Origin: Bettongia penicillata ogilbyi
Lineage: Eukaryota; Chordata; Mammalia; Diprotodontia; Potoroidae
Reading direction: 5' to 3'
DNA: 64,000 bases
Assembly: GCA_023548195.1 (NCBI GenBank)
Contig: JAJHZJ010000695.1
Location: 1,065,423-1,129,422 of the forward strand
Shown here: one piece after another, positions 1 through 11,034 of the stretch
How positions within the stretch are numbered: the first letter of the stretch is position 1
Layout of the letters: each line of letters starts with the position of its first letter
Translations under genes and position numbers: made by a program
Notes under the pieces: model-generated
Databases searched by the model: none
Told to the model about the DNA's origin: nothing
Seen by the model: the letters and a program-made list of their open reading frames with translations, nothing else

Positions 1-591
1 AGGTACTGACAATATTTTTGTTTCTTATTTATCCCGTTCATTTACTACACACTTCTATTCCAAAGGTAAACAATCACAACTCAAAGACATTGTAGTTGGG
101 TATATAATCAATGATGCAACAGCAGTCAGGGTTCCTTTTATCAGACTGCCCTTGCAAAGCCTGTCTCATAATCACAGTGATTGTAGCTGAAGTAAACATG
201 GCAAGTCAATGTCTAGAATTCAATTTATATACATTACGTCCTTTGTTAATTATAACTCGGACTTGTATATTAAAATTTATATTCCTTTATACAAAGGGCT
301 CTTCAGTGTTATTGTTACTTATGAATTTAGCATTATCACTGTAGGGAACCAGCGACACAAAGTCATTAACTGCTCATCTTCTTATAGTGGAAAAATGATG
401 TCAATTACATTTTTATGTTACTTAAATTGACCTTGGATGGATGATTGGCCTTAATTTGAGCCCTTAATAAATTGTTGGATTTTTTTCTCATTCTTTGTAG
501 ATTAATCTCTGTAATAGTTCACCAAATTCAGGGTTCTCTTCTTTCTCAACCTCTGGGTCTTTGAGAGAACCTGCATGAGGCTGAGTGGTCG

Positions 592-594
<3 letters not shown>
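1..594. other. Unassigned non-coding sequence
   Basis: AT-rich sequence with only short, composition-driven open frames. I recognise no gene or repeat family here. It lies outside the part of the inverted repeat that can be checked in this window, because its potential partner would lie beyond base 64,000. Confidence 0.5.

Positions 595-628
<34 letters not shown>
595..628. repeat. (GA)n microsatellite
   Basis: An uninterrupted run of about 17 GA units. It produces serine/leucine-repeat open frames on the other strand that should not be taken as genes. Confidence 0.95.
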
Positions 629-630
<2 letters not shown>

Positions 631-1234
631 TTCCTGTATAGCCAATAGTACATGAATTAAACAAAAGATTTTCCCTTATTAAATTCAGAGTCAACGATGA
701 TAACACTAATATGTCCAATTTATATGGTAAATTAATATTTTCAAAGAGATTTCTTTACACCTGTAAGATGTTTTATACCTAATAATAACGAATTAAGGTA
801 TCTGGAATAAGGATAAGCATGTGAATTCATTGGTCTAGGAAACTCTTAGTTGAGGAAACTCTATTTACTAGTGCAGGTCAGTACCTTCTCTTACAATTAT
901 TGTCTTGGAATAAAAAAAAAAAATGACTACTGCACAGAGACATTTAAGTTCACGGACCAGGCTCATATAGGCAGCTCATATCTGGCACATAAGTGTCAGA
1001 TCCTGGGTCTTATCGCTGACTCTCTAATCATTATTCCATATAATATTTTCATAATTTGAGAAAATTGAGACTCTTTTGGGTTAAATGGTTTATTCATCAT
1101 CATGCAGATACTAAATGTGGATCTAGAGTTCTACATTTAAAAGCAAATGCTTTTCAAATGGTAGCTTTTTGCTATCTTCACTGATGAGTAGGATACAATA
1201 GGTAGTGTGTTAGCCAAGAGGGAAGAAAGGAAAT
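629..1234. other. Unassigned non-coding sequence
   Basis: No gene or clear repeat recognised. It contains a short A-run near 907-922. Open frames are short and have no recognisable domains. Confidence 0.5.
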
Positions 1235-1485
1235 AAGTGTTCATAAAATGACACTGTGCTAAGCACATTACAAATATTTTTATCTCATTTGATCCTCACA
1301 AAAATCCTGGGAGATAGGTGTTCTTATGGTTCTCATTTTACCATTGAAGAAACTGAGGAAAACAGAAGTGAAGTGACATGCCAAGGGTCATACAGTGAAT
1401 AAGTGTCAGATGTCACATTTGAACCCAGAATTTCCTGACTCTGAGCCCAGGGCACCATCCCTTGTGCCACATAACTGTCTGGGCA
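1235..1485 (-). repeat. MIR (CORE-SINE), antisense
   Basis: Read on the plus strand it shows the reverse-complement MIR hallmarks in order: a 'gtgctaagcacatt' block, 'tctcatttgatcctcaca', 'ttttaccattgaagaaact', a 'ccaagggtcatacagtgaat' block and 'tttgaacccag'. This is a tRNA-derived, long-extinct SINE. The divergence looks high, as expected for the family. Confidence 0.85.
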
Positions 1486-1489
1486 ACTG

Positions 1490-1805
1490 ATCAGAAGAGC
1501 ACTGACAAAGCACCTAGGGAAATGTTCTTTCGATTTGATGGGATAGTGATACTGTCTGACAGACTGAGCAAGTGCAAGCTTGACCCACTACTTGGTTAGC
1601 CTAATAGTCTTTTTAATGACCTACTGACTCATAAAGTGGAAACTGACTGGATGGTTAAGACCTTAACTAAATTCCAAAATGGTGATACCTGAGTGAATGA
1701 CTCAGTTTGTTGGGATTTCTCTGATGACTTTGTCTTCATTTTTCACATCATCTCCAAAGGTGAGGGATCTTATGATTACCAGTGTTGATCAGAGTACCTG
1801 GAGGG
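1490..1805. repeat. Diverged copy of a local repeat also seen at 12.0 kb and 16.3 kb
   Basis: This block contains 'gggaaatgttctt', 'gactgagcaagtgcaagct', a 'tagcctaatagtctttt' block and 'gagtgaatgactcag'. The same ordered motifs, diverged, occur at 16,330-16,600 and, truncated, at 11,995-12,075. I do not recognise a named family. It may be an old retroelement piece or the edge of an old tandem OR-unit duplication. Confidence 0.5.
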
Positions 1806-1834
1806 AAAATCAAGAGAGAGAGAATAGAAAAGAA

Positions 1835-1975
1835 AGAAAAATTATCCATCTGACTTAGGAAAAGTCACTTAAGCTCTGTGTCTCTTCCTTCATTTGAAAA
1901 ATGAGGGGAATGACCAATGATCTCCAAATTCTCTTGCATCTTTAAATCTTTTATCCTGTGCTCTTCTTAGGATAT
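1835..1975 (+). repeat. MIR-like SINE fragment
   Basis: Contains diverged forms of the MIR central blocks: 'aaaagtcacttaagctctg', 'ctcttccttcatttgaaaa', then 'aatgaggggaatgacca'. Both ends are degraded. Confidence 0.6.
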
Positions 1976-3640
1976 CTTATCCTATCCTCCTCTTAGGATG
2001 CCTTTTCCTCATTGTATTTCGGGCTATCAGAGTCGTTCTAAGGAATACATTCTCCTTGAGACCTGGGGACCTCAAAGGTTATAGTCAACCTCTTCTTTCC
2101 TAACTCAACAATGGATCCACTTAGCCATTAATTTCTTCAACAAGCATTTTTGGTAAACAATGTATATCTTTGTTCTAGAGGAGGCAGACGGAGACTAAAA
2201 TGAATGTGATGCAGGGAATATGGAGTATGTGCTTTGATGAACCTGAGGAGTGGAAAGGGAAAGATAATGGGTTGGATGAAAATGGAATTGATAGATATTG
2301 AAATTCTCTTCTGTAGATATACAATCTATTCACTCTTTTAAATGTCATGACTATACTCCTCCGTTGTACTTCCAGATCTAGTAGTTCCTTGACCCTATTC
2401 CCTAAAAAGGAAGAGGCAATTTTGTTCTAATAAGACAGTTGCTGCCCTGAGAGACAACCTACATCCATCTCAATGAAACTAAATAACATGTTCCTGCTTT
2501 AACCCTTACCAGTCCTCACTACTCAGAGCCCTGCCCCTCAGTCCCATGAGCTGTCCACACACTGACCTGTCTGTTAAAACGAAATCATCAAGCAGACAAT
2601 TTTTAACATGGCACCTCAATGATCTCCCTCTCTCTTTCCTAAGGAGATTCCAAGGAATAGCTTGTCCTTAGTCACTACCTTTTACCCTTGATTTTGTTGT
2701 ATTTTCATATACCCTTCTCGCCTGAGTCATAGTCCAGAGGTGCCTCTGCTCCAAATGAAGTGCTAAATATTTAGTATTCAGAGCCTGCAAAGAGTCCTCA
2801 ACAGGCTATTTGTGTAGGGCTCTACTTCCCTAGAGACTCCATCTTTCAATACATTAAGTTTCTAGGGAAAAAGGTCTCCCTCCCTTTCCACCTGCCCTTG
2901 GCAAGCTAGAGCTAGTCCAATGAGCTGGAGCCCCTCCCAAAGGCTTTCTAATATCTGCCTTAGGGAGAGAGCAGGATAATTAGGTTTTCAGATGCTAAAG
3001 TGGTGTGAAGTGACAAGTGGATAGAGACTGTGTAACTGACCACCAGACCCTCCAATGTATACTCTCTTTTAGGTTCCCTGCTGTGACTTGGTTACCCTCC
3101 CCTTATGGCAACCTGAAAGCATTCATTGGCTGTCAGTAGCCACCCCTTAAAATTGCTCTCACTTATTCGTCATTGTCTGTTAAAACCACCTGCATCTCTA
3201 GTGTATCATGACTCTTAGCATATATCTTCTGAGTTTCTTCCAACCTTCATGAACTGGGCCTGAATATGATTTATTTTAACCTATCTTCCATATATTTCCC
3301 AAGGATACCCTGGGTTTCATATATCCTGGTTTGTTCAATGTGTTTTTGCAGCCTGAGGACACTGTGAAAAGTCACCTGATCCTATCCAGGACCTATTAAG
3401 GACCAAGTATTATCTATCCCAAATCATGTGCAGTTGTTCTGCACATCTAGGGACATCAGAGCAGGATCTGGAGCAACTGCTCTTTCTGACTCTTAGAGGA
3501 GTGACTGTCCTTCTCCCCTTAGCTCTGATCCTTTAATGAGTGGCAAGGACTGTCTCAGTTTAAGAGTTTGGTGTGGATTTCTCCAGTTAGATTCTTGAAT
3601 TACTATATTCTTACCTTCTTATGGCAATTATTTCCTCAAG
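1976..3640. other. Non-coding stretch, possible old paralogue of 16.7-18.2 kb
   Basis: No gene. Short blocks occur in the same order as in the left arm around 16.8-18.15 kb, for example a 'cctgggga' block followed by a 'cattcattgaa'-like block, and 'ctgaccaccag' followed by 'ccctgctgt'. This suggests, by eye only, an ancient tandem duplication of OR-flanking DNA. Confidence 0.4.
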
Positions 3641-3649
3641 AAACACAGT

Positions 3650-3890
3650 TCCTGAGGAGGTAGCATATTACAGTCTAAAGGGCTGAATTTGAGGTCATTG
3701 GACCCATGTTCTTTTTCCAACCCTAATTTCGCTGCCTGTATGACCTTGGGAAAGATACCTAACTACCCTGGACCCTGATTTCCTCATCTGGAAAATGTAG
3801 GGGTCAGAGTAGATGACCTCTAATGCCCCCTCCAACTCAAAATCTTCATTAATATATAAGTGCTTAAGAAATATTTGTTGACTCAACTAT
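3650..3890 (+). repeat. tRNA-derived CORE-SINE (MIR/MON1/Mar1-like)
   Basis: Shows a SINE body with 'tatgaccttgggaaagata', 'gatttcctcatctggaaaa' and 'gtagatgacctctaatgcc', and a tail resembling the L2/MIR 3' end ('aatatttgttgactcaac'). The family name is uncertain among marsupial CORE-SINEs. Confidence 0.75.
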
Positions 3891-4937
3891 GAATCAACAG
3901 AATTGAGACACTGGGAGTCTGGGCTGAACTCTACTCTTAACACATTTGCACAAATGTCCCTATTCTGTTCTGTTCAGCAGCTAAATATCACCCAGCGGTG
4001 ACACAGTCTCCTACTTCTTACTGGGTTTTGTCTATATTTACTCAGTGTCCTGATCAGGTTTATGTCCAAAGCATGTGAGGCCTTGAATTTTAAATAGTAT
4101 CAAAGGAAAGAAAATGGGAAGAGAGAGAAGGGGAAAGACTGATTCTATGCTGAGGATCCTCTATTTACCTTCACAAAAATTCTCTCTCTTCTCCATCCTG
4201 CATCCTGTAACATGACACACAGGCATCTTTCCAGTCAAGTGAGCATCTCATGGGTTCCCCCTAGTCCATATGGGCTATAGAATCCTTGTCCTTATGCTGT
4301 ATTCAAACACAAATACATGTGCATACATGAACAAAAAAAGACCCACACAAAATGGTGTCTTGTTCAGTTAATAAGCTGAATCAGAGAAAAGAGGCTGATT
4401 GTTGAATTCATATGATTTATCCACGACCTTGATCAAGTGGAATTCTTTTGGACCAGAGATAGTTTCTCTGGGAAATCTGATGATCCTGATTAAGAACTGA
4501 TCTTTCCTTCCTTGGACTTGGGCAATTTGTTTAGTGGCACTTAGTAGGTCTTGGCATTTTCATTTCTTTTACTCATGAATTTCGATGTTCTGAGGCAAAT
4601 GAAACTTTTAAGTTCCATGGGTCAGTGCCTAAGCCTTAACTAAAATGTATATATCTTCCAATCCTCAAAACTTGGCTGTTTATAAAAGTAGCAGCTTAAT
4701 AAGTGTATTCAAATGAATTGAACTGAATTTTCATGAATTAAAAATTAGTTAAGTTGAATTGATTTGAATTGAATCATCTTTCTGCTCCAGCCATTTCTTC
4801 TTGGACAGAGTAAAGGACAAATCTTGTGGCCATTGTTTGAGGAACTTGAGTGAGGTGAGTCACAGAAGCCAAGTAGACAGGATGACTTCATATTCTGGAG
4901 TAAAAAAAAATTCCCAGTAATCTGGATATTGTGGTTG

Positions 4938-4962
4938 TTTTTTTTTTTTTTTTTTTTTTTTT
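4938..4962. repeat. Poly(T) tract
   Basis: Twenty-five T residues. The right-arm partner is a poly(A) run at 63,071-63,094. The open frames that run through it (polylysine on one strand, polyphenylalanine on the other) are artefacts. Confidence 0.9.
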
Positions 4963-5119
4963 CACCATTGAAACACAAAGATCCATCACCATCAAGTAAC
5001 AGGAAAAATCAAGAGGGGACCTAGGCATCGGGTGTTGGTTGGTCCTTTCCTGCTTGTCCTCCATCAATAATTTAGAAAGGTGCCTGGCAATCTTCTCCAC
5101 TTCTGTTCTGCTTCTGTTG

Positions 5120-5215
5120 ATGCTGCTGACAACTAGGTGTAGAATACTGGGCCTGGAATCAGATCTGAGTTCAAATCCAGCCTCACTTCTCATTCTCCTG
5201 TATTCCTCATAAGTC
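5120..5215 (+). repeat. tRNA-derived SINE fragment
   Basis: 'ggaatcagatctgagttcaa' followed by an 'atccagcctcacttct' block is the tRNA-like head of the marsupial SINE class. It explains the open frame conserved between the arms (partner about 62,830-62,930, minus). Confidence 0.55.
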
Positions 5216-5229
5216 TCCTGGATCAATTA

Positions 5230-6095
5230 TACATTAAATTGAAGGGCTGTCTTTCCTTTAAAAATTTCCTAGACTGTTTGATTCTTTCAGGAGGTCTCTT
5301 CTGACTACCCAAACAACTAGCTTGAATTGAATTAAAATTGTTACCAGAAATCCATTATATTTCACAAATTATCAAAATAATCAAAATCTCTTTCCTACTT
5401 CATTCTAATTGCTACATCCCTTATGCCATGAGTCTCCCTCTCTCCTACTCTTTTCTCTCTTTCTCCCTTTCCATCTTCGGGTGAAGACCCCATTCCACCA
5501 GGCTCTTCAGTGGAATGACCACAGATCTATGCTCTACTGTTAATTATTCTTATCAATGACTACTTAAACAATTAAAGCAGCTAATCAGTGGAATAAAATT
5601 GAAGGGGGACAGTAAAATTCAAGGCATACAGAGTTTTAAAAAAAAATCTAGGGCAGAACTTGAGGAGGACGAAGTCCTGATGCCATCAGAAAAGTGGAAT
5701 TAAGCAATAAGAGCAAAATGTCTACCCTTTTGATAGATGCCACTAGTAGACTTGCACCCCAAGGAGGCAATTAGTAATAAGAAAAACACCATAAACACCA
5801 AAACATTTATAACACCACTTCTTCTAATTCAAAAAACTGGAAACAAAGTAATGTCTTAGAGTTTAGGGAACTGCTAATAAAAATTGTAGTTTATAAATAT
5901 AGTGGAATGTTACTGTGCTCTAAGAAATGATGAATATAATGAATACTGAGAAGTACAGAAAGTCTGGTTATTAAATATTTAGCAGCATACCTATATATTA
6001 CTCGAGAAACATTGCTTGGGCTCAGCAGGAGTAAAATAGAAGGATTTGGAAATGAAGTCATGACTGGATTGGAGGCCTGGTTCCTGTAAGCCAAC
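5230..6095. other. Unassigned AT-rich arm sequence
   Basis: No gene or confident repeat found. The right-arm partner is about 61,940-62,810. The open frame near 5,891-6,181 has no recognisable domain and overlaps a SINE-like tail. Confidence 0.45.
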
Positions 6096-6099
6096 CGCG

Positions 6100-6175
6100 A
6101 CAAATGACATTTATGTAGCACTTTAAGGTTTTCAAAGTACCTCGTATACATTCTCATTTGAGCCTTATAAAACCT
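6100..6175 (-). repeat. MIR/MIR3-like fragment
   Basis: A 'catttatgtagcactttaag' block then 'caaagtacctcgtatacatt' and 'tctcatttgagcctta' is the antisense 3' half of a MIR-class SINE. It is mirrored at about 61,865-61,940. Confidence 0.6.
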
Positions 6176-6414
6176 TTGCACTTAATCCACTAGTGTTTTC
6201 ATTGAATTGTGTCATGTTACCAAATCAAATTAAAAAGCCAATTAAATTAAAAATTGTAATTAAGTTAAAAATCTCCAATATGATAGATATGTATATATCT
6301 GAGGTGGACATGATTTACTGTCAAAATGTATTCCTAATACTAAGAACCCGGGCCCACTTTAAGTAATTTCTCATTTTTCAGCCCTATCATCCTCACCTAA
6401 CTAATTGCAGAATT

Positions 6415-7260
6415 TCAGAGTTTGATGTACATGCCATCCCTTCCCCTCTTCTGCCACCCAGGATGTATTTTCCAATTCTCTGTGCAAACATATAGACTCA
6501 GGAGTTTTAGAGCATGAATAGGTTTATTTACAGAACAACAGAAGCAAACAGATTCCCATCAGAGCCCATTGAGAATTACATTTTTAAGTGTTAAGTATTA
6601 CATGTGTCTACTAATTAGTCTCAGTCAGGTTCAGAAGTGCCCCTGGACAGGGCTCTGGGACGAGGTAAGGGTTTGGAGTGATGGTCGATGCCGCTCCTGC
6701 AGGTCCCCCTGGTTTCTTGTACAAGGTTGATTTTTTTCCCTCCAGCCCTCTCTTGTCTCCACTCAGTCCCAGGTATCCCTAGTATCTTCTTTCTTTGGCT
6801 GTCTTTTGCCATCCCACAGGCCACATTTCCAGTAGTTCTCTGTCTCTCAGAAGCGGGGAGCCTGTTGAGGGTTTCTTTTGTCATGATACATTTTTCTGCC
6901 TGCAGCCCATGCTTTCTGAGCTTCCCTTCAGGTATCCAAAAAGGACTCCACATTCCCCTGTTTCCCAATGTGGTTTCCTTTAACTGACTTATTCTTCCTA
7001 TAGCTCTCCTTCCTGCACTTTTCCACAATCTCCAGATGGCAATCATTCCCCATTCCCCTGGACCACTCTAACTCATGTTTCATTGCCAGAGCTCGCCACC
7101 TCTCAAACCCATCTCCACTCCGGTATCTCCTTTTGTACTGTCTACCCCATAGCTCCAGGTCTCACCCACACAGAGTTTTCCGAGGGGATAGTGGAACTAC
7201 TCAACTAAACCCCATAGATTAATATCAGTTCTTGCTCCTGTCTCCCTCCCCACTCAGAAA
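6415..7260 (-). repeat. LTR-like block with conserved open frame (candidate solo LTR)
   Basis: Read on the minus strand, a moderately GC-rich stretch with an open frame (6,621-7,046, about 141 codons) is followed by AATAAA (6,523-6,528) and a downstream tail. This layout could be the U3-R-U5 of a solo LTR. I could not identify TG...CA ends, a target-site duplication or any internal retroviral gene. No protein domain is recognised in the open frame. Other possibilities are the 3' end of an unknown retroposon or a processed pseudogene. The right-arm copy (60,760-61,625) keeps a shorter, ~110-codon version. Confidence 0.35.
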
Positions 7261-7374
7261 TGCAGTGAACCTCTTGCCGAAGAATGTACCTCTAACAGTA
7301 AGCAATGTTTCTCACTCTGCTGTGATTTAGTTTGAATCAGATAGATCAGGTTATTCAAATTACTTGAGCTCCTT

Positions 7375-7465
7375 GAGCGTTCTCGGGGACTGTCTTTTAG
7401 CTTCTAGTACTTAAAACAGTGTCTGACACATAGTAGGTACTTAATAAATGTTTGTTGACTGACTG
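7375..7465 (+). repeat. L2/MIR 3' end fragment
   Basis: 'gtctgacacatagtaggtac' followed by 'ttaataaatgtttgttgact' is the characteristic shared 3' tail of L2 and MIR-type elements. It is mirrored at about 60,572-60,665. Confidence 0.8.
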
Positions 7466-7469
7466 TAGA

Positions 7470-8330
7470 TCTCCAAAAAGGATCTTGGATAGATTTTGGG
7501 GACTCTGTATCCTTAGTGAAAATAAGGATGAGGTTTTTTTGTTTTTTTTTTTATCCAAGCCTCCAATTAAAATTTAACATTTCCTTCAATTATGAATTAC
7601 AAAAAGTATTCTGAGAAGAAATCCTTAGGTTTCATCAAACTACTAATGGGACCTGACATTAAAAAAAATATTAAGAACTCCTGATCTTTGGAAAGCTGAG
7701 GGTGAAGGTCTACATTTCTCTCTCTTCTGAATGCCAGTTATGCAAGTAAGGATACCTAGTCCTCCATAAACTTGTGTTAGTCTAAAAAATACTTTGGAAT
7801 TTAGTACCTCCCCCCATAAATATACATTGTTCAAGTGAACAATGTGTATTTATACATTAATTAAGGTAATTATACATTAATTAGCAAATCCAGGAAATGA
7901 ATGCCCTATGACACAGAAAGAAAATGAGTGTGCCTAACTGGGAAAGAGAATTAATTGTTCTTTGCTCTGGTCTAGAGGATTGTCCATTTTTAAAATATTT
8001 TTTTTCTTCTAAAAGGACATTTACAAGGTAGAGAATATCTAGACCTATTGTGATAGGCCTGAAAAACTAGGGGATCACAAAAACAAAGAATGTTAAAGTT
8101 GAAAAAGATCTAAGGGAATGTTTAGTCCAACTTTTTTATGAACTGTCCCATTTAGGAAAGGTTAAATCTGTCCTATCTAGCCTTCATAGGAAGACTTGGA
8201 GAAAAAGGGCAAAGTCAGATTTTGGCATAATATATCCTCCAAAAATCAAAGCTGTATGAAAATGGAATAGACTCTTTCCCTTCTATCTTTGGATATCTTC
8301 ATATCAAACTTTTTGACCAATAGGAATTGA
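7470..8330. other. Unassigned arm sequence
   Basis: No coding gene found. It includes a T-rich run near 7,530-7,552, a possible diverged SINE start near 8,075-8,150 ('taagggaatgtttagtccaa') and a short direct duplication at about 8,330-8,375. Confidence 0.45.
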
Positions 8331-8369
8331 ACAGGGTAATTCAGCTTGTTGAACAGGGTAATCCAGCTC

Positions 8370-8425
8370 AGTGACAAATTAAACTAAATGATTTCTGAAG
8401 TCCTGTATGAATCTAGGATTCTGTG
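8370..8425 (+). repeat. L3/CR1 LINE 3' terminus
   Basis: 'actaaatgatttctgaagtc' then an 'aatctaggattctgtgg' end resembles the 3' terminus of CR1/L3 LINEs (consensus idea: 'gatggcctctgaggtcccttccaa' type ending in 'gattctgtga'). It is a short fragment. Confidence 0.5.
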
Positions 8426-8710
8426 GACCTACAGTTGCAGAGACATAGTGTGGATGTGTGTGGGATGGAGGGAAGAGTAAGGGAGACAGATGAATAAATG
8501 GTTGTGAATTCTTAGAATTAAGGCCACTCCAGCTATCCACCTATTCTCCCCAGATGTCCTATCGTGCCCTCAGAGGTTTCTGCAAAGAAGTGGAAACACT
8601 TTAACTTAAACTTTAAATCAACGAATAAAATCTCAGTTCCCAATCATCTATTAATGTCTAAGGGTTCTGTGTGAGTAAGATGGAATGGTAATGGGAGTTT
8701 TCATCATCTT

Positions 8711-9655
8711 TTACGTCAACCAGTTTCTAGATTTGCCTGGAAAGAACATGTGAAGAATTCCCTGCTGGATCTGTTTTGTTTTGATGCTATAGATGATGGG
8801 GTTCATTAATGGGGGAAAGAGAAAGTAGATATAGCTCATGGCAATGTGAACTACATGAGGTACATGCTTTCCAAAACGATGAATGAGGGACAGGCCAATT
8901 GCTGTAGCAAAGAAGACCACGAAACAAGAGATGTGGGAGACACAAGTACTGAGTGCCTTGGCTCGCTCCTCTCCAGAGGCTATGACTATGACAGTCTTTA
9001 GAATCAGTACATAGGAGAAAAGGATAATCAGAGAGTCAAGGAATACCAAGAAAACCAGAATGACAGGGTAGATACGATTGAATGTGATGTCTGCACAGGC
9101 CAGTTTGATGACATCCTGATGAAGGCAGAAGGCATGAGAGAGCACATGGGAATGACAGTAAGGGAACCAATGAAGAGGAATCATTGGGGGAATAATGGAG
9201 ACACATCCCCTTAGCAATACCCCCACCCCAATTTGTACCACCCGAGAATTCGTAAGAATGGTGGTATATCTCAAAGGATTGCGAATAGCAATGAATCGGT
9301 CATAGGCCATGGCAAGCAAGACACCTGACTCCACAATGGAGAGCGTGTGGATGATGTAGGCCTGTAAAAAGCAAACACCATGGTGAATTTTTCTATAGTC
9401 TAACCACAAAACCCCCAGGACTGTAGGCATAGTGGTCAAAGTCATCCCAAGGTCCGTGAGTGACAGCATAGCCAGGAAGTAGTACATGGGCTCATGGAGA
9501 CTTTGGTCATGTTTGATGAGGAAAAGGAGGGTGCCATTACCAAGAATTATAGAAAAATACACAGCAAAGAAAGGGATGGATATCAAATGGTGAGCTTGCT
9601 CCTGTCCTGGAAAGCCAGTCAGCAGGAAGGGGGCTGAGCTGATATTTAACCACAT
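8711..9655 (-). CDS. OR51B: Class I olfactory receptor, OR51B-like (intact, left arm)
   Basis: A seven-transmembrane odorant receptor that would couple to olfactory G protein in ciliary membranes of sensory neurons. 314 aa, close to the usual ~310-315. Visible features: N-glycosylation site N4-I-S, GN at 39-40 in TM1, [10 protein letters not shown] at 53-62 (TM2), C95 and C187 for the conserved disulphide, MAYDRF at 116-121, [10 protein letters not shown] at 233-242 and PPLMNPIIY at 281-289 (TM7). Residue 125 is Arg where most ORs have Cys (AIR for AIC); I recall human OR51B4 sharing this. I chose the ATG at 9,655 because upstream in-frame codons begin only with TTG and the 30-residue extension is not OR-like. 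A candidate 3' splice acceptor lies at 9,785-9,786, as expected for a coding exon preceded by untranslated exons. It is transcribed away from the spacer. OR51 membership is firm; the subfamily is from memory. Confidence 0.93.
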   Translation of the reverse strand: MWLNISSAPFLLTGFPGQEQAHHLISIPFFAVYFSIILGNGTLLFLIKHDQSLHEPMYYFLAMLSLTDLGMTLTTMPTVLGVLWLDYRKIHHGVCFLQAYIIHTLSIVESGVLLAMAYDRFIAIRNPLRYTTILTNSRVVQIGVGVLLRGCVSIIPPMIPLHWFPYCHSHVLSHAFCLHQDVIKLACADITFNRIYPVILVFLVFLDSLIILFSYVLILKTVIVIASGEERAKALSTCVSHISCFVVFFATAIGLSLIHRFGKHVPHVVHIAMSYIYFLFPPLMNPIIYSIKTKQIQQGILHMFFPGKSRNWLT

Positions 9656-9754
9656 GTCAAATACTCCAGCAGAGGGAGGAAAGGACCCCCTTGCAGCTAT
9701 GGATACATGAAGAGAGATATCTTTTTTCTTGTCCTTCCTTTTCAAAGCGAGTTG

Positions 9755-9760
9755 TCACAT
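9755..9760 (-). promoter_or_regulatory. Minimal upstream ORF (ATG-TGA) in OR leader
   Basis: Between the candidate splice acceptor (9,785) and the receptor ATG (9,655), the leader has an ATG followed immediately by TGA. A second short upstream frame (ATG, two codons, stop) lies closer to the start. Both are also present in the right arm (58,284-58,289). Such start-stop elements can reduce downstream initiation, but function here is inference. Confidence 0.4.
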
Positions 9761-9784
9761 CAGCAATATTCTCAGATCTGTTTT

Positions 9785-9786
9785 CT
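9785..9786 (-). promoter_or_regulatory. Candidate 3' splice acceptor of OR coding exon
   Basis: On the minus strand an 8-base T run and CAAG give a good polypyrimidine-tract/AG acceptor about 130 bases upstream of the ATG. It is mirrored at 58,258-58,259. OR coding exons usually begin just upstream of the start codon, which fits. Confidence 0.5.
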
Positions 9787-9919
9787 TGAAAAAAAATTAC
9801 AATATTAAAATAACATAAATGGAGTAGCAATCTAGTTCTTGTGTTTGTTCACTTGCTTGCTTTTCATCACTCTCAAATCCCATAGAGTTGTAGGCACATA
9901 ATAGGCACTTATATCTTAG

Positions 9920-10465
9920 GACATGGGTAACTGGGAGGATGACTTCTTGCTCTCTATAAACATGCTCAGAACTTTCTTATCTTTGTAATACCTTTATTTG
10001 ATGCTGCAATCTCTTTAAAATACCAACCTCTGACTTTTTTCAGCTATTCCAGGAGAGAAAAGAGTCTCTCTACTTTTCTTCATTTCTCTGCCAATTTCCA
10101 GTCATACATTTCCAACTGCTTTTTAGATATCTTGAACTAGATATATGATAGACATCTGAAGTTCCATGCATCCTATTTTTCCAATCCTAATCTTTCTCCC
10201 CTAAATCCTTCCTTTTTATATTCCCAATTATTACAAAGGATACCACCATCCTCCCAAACCAATTTGTCATCCCAAAACCAAGGTGTCATCTTCAATTCCT
10301 ACTCTCCCCCACCTTTCATGTTCAATCAGTTGATAAACTGTCCTTTCAACCTTTGTAATATCTTTCCCATATGTCCCTTTATTCTAACACTACCATTACC
10401 CTGGTGTAAGCCCTCATCATCTCTCAACTAAACTATACAATCAATCTGTTGGTAGGTCTCCCTTG
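9920..10465 (-). repeat. L2-like ancient LINE 3' region (first piece)
   Basis: The minus strand contains blocks typical of a recurrent marsupial L2-like repeat, such as 'tagttgagagatgatgaggg' and 'tatctagttcaagatatcta'. It appears interrupted by the two SINEs that follow; the rest continues at 11,035-11,620. The exact family is uncertain. Confidence 0.55.
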
Positions 10466-10715
10466 AAAGCACTGGACTTGGAATCAGGAAAATCTGACTT
10501 CAATTCTGGCCTTAGATATTCACTAGCTCTGTGATCCTGGGCAAGTCACTTAAACTATTTGCCTTAATTTCTCATCTGTACGATGAAAATATACTGGAGA
10601 AATAAACTGCAAAACACTCCAGGATCTTTGTGGAGAAAATCCCATGATCTTAGTCTATGGAGTCACACAGAGTCAGACAGTGCTAACTGACTGAGCAATA
10701 CAAACAAAAGTTCCC
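10465..10715 (+). repeat. Marsupial tRNA-derived SINE
   Basis: Contains 'gcactggacttggaatcagg', 'ctgggcaagtcacttaaact', an 'aatttctcatctgtacgatg' block and 'gtcacacagagtcagacagt', with an end of the 'actgagcaa' type. The same family is at 21,885-22,125. It is mirrored on the minus strand at about 57,320-57,580. Confidence 0.8.
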
Positions 10716-10754
10716 CCTGCCTCAAGTCTGTCCGCATTCAGCAAGTTTATTCAT

Positions 10755-11015
10755 TCTTGACTCAGTAGCATCTGGTGATCCAGTAGATTGAATGCTGGAC
10801 CTAGAGTCAGAAGAATATTAATTCAAAGCCAGTCTTTGATACTAGTTGTGTGACCGACCCTGGGAGAGTCCCTTAACTCTACTTGCCTCAGTTTCTTCAA
10901 ATGAAAGAAATAGAAATAAAAACCCTGCCTTGCAGGGTTGTTGTGAGGGTCAAATGAGATAATATTTTTAAAAGTGCATTTCCTGGTACATAATACTCAC
11001 TATAAAAATACTTAC
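10755..11015 (+). repeat. MIR (CORE-SINE)
   Basis: Forward MIR: 'gaatgctggacctagagtca', 'tgtgtgaccgaccctgggag', 'tacttgcctcagtttcttca' and 'gcagggttgttgtgagggtc' in order. It is inserted next to the preceding SINE within the L2-like repeat and mirrored at about 57,025-57,285. Confidence 0.85.
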
Positions 11016-11034
11016 CTCCTTCCCTCACCTTCAA

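Noticed and set aside
9656..9745. 30-residue N-terminal extension of the left OR frame
   Set aside because: It opens with TTG rather than ATG, is lysine-rich and unlike OR N-termini; the ATG at 9,655 gives the normal 314-aa receptor.
10465..10715. Possible tRNA gene
   Set aside because: The tRNA-like head belongs to a SINE; no complete cloverleaf was found, and the same body recurs elsewhere.
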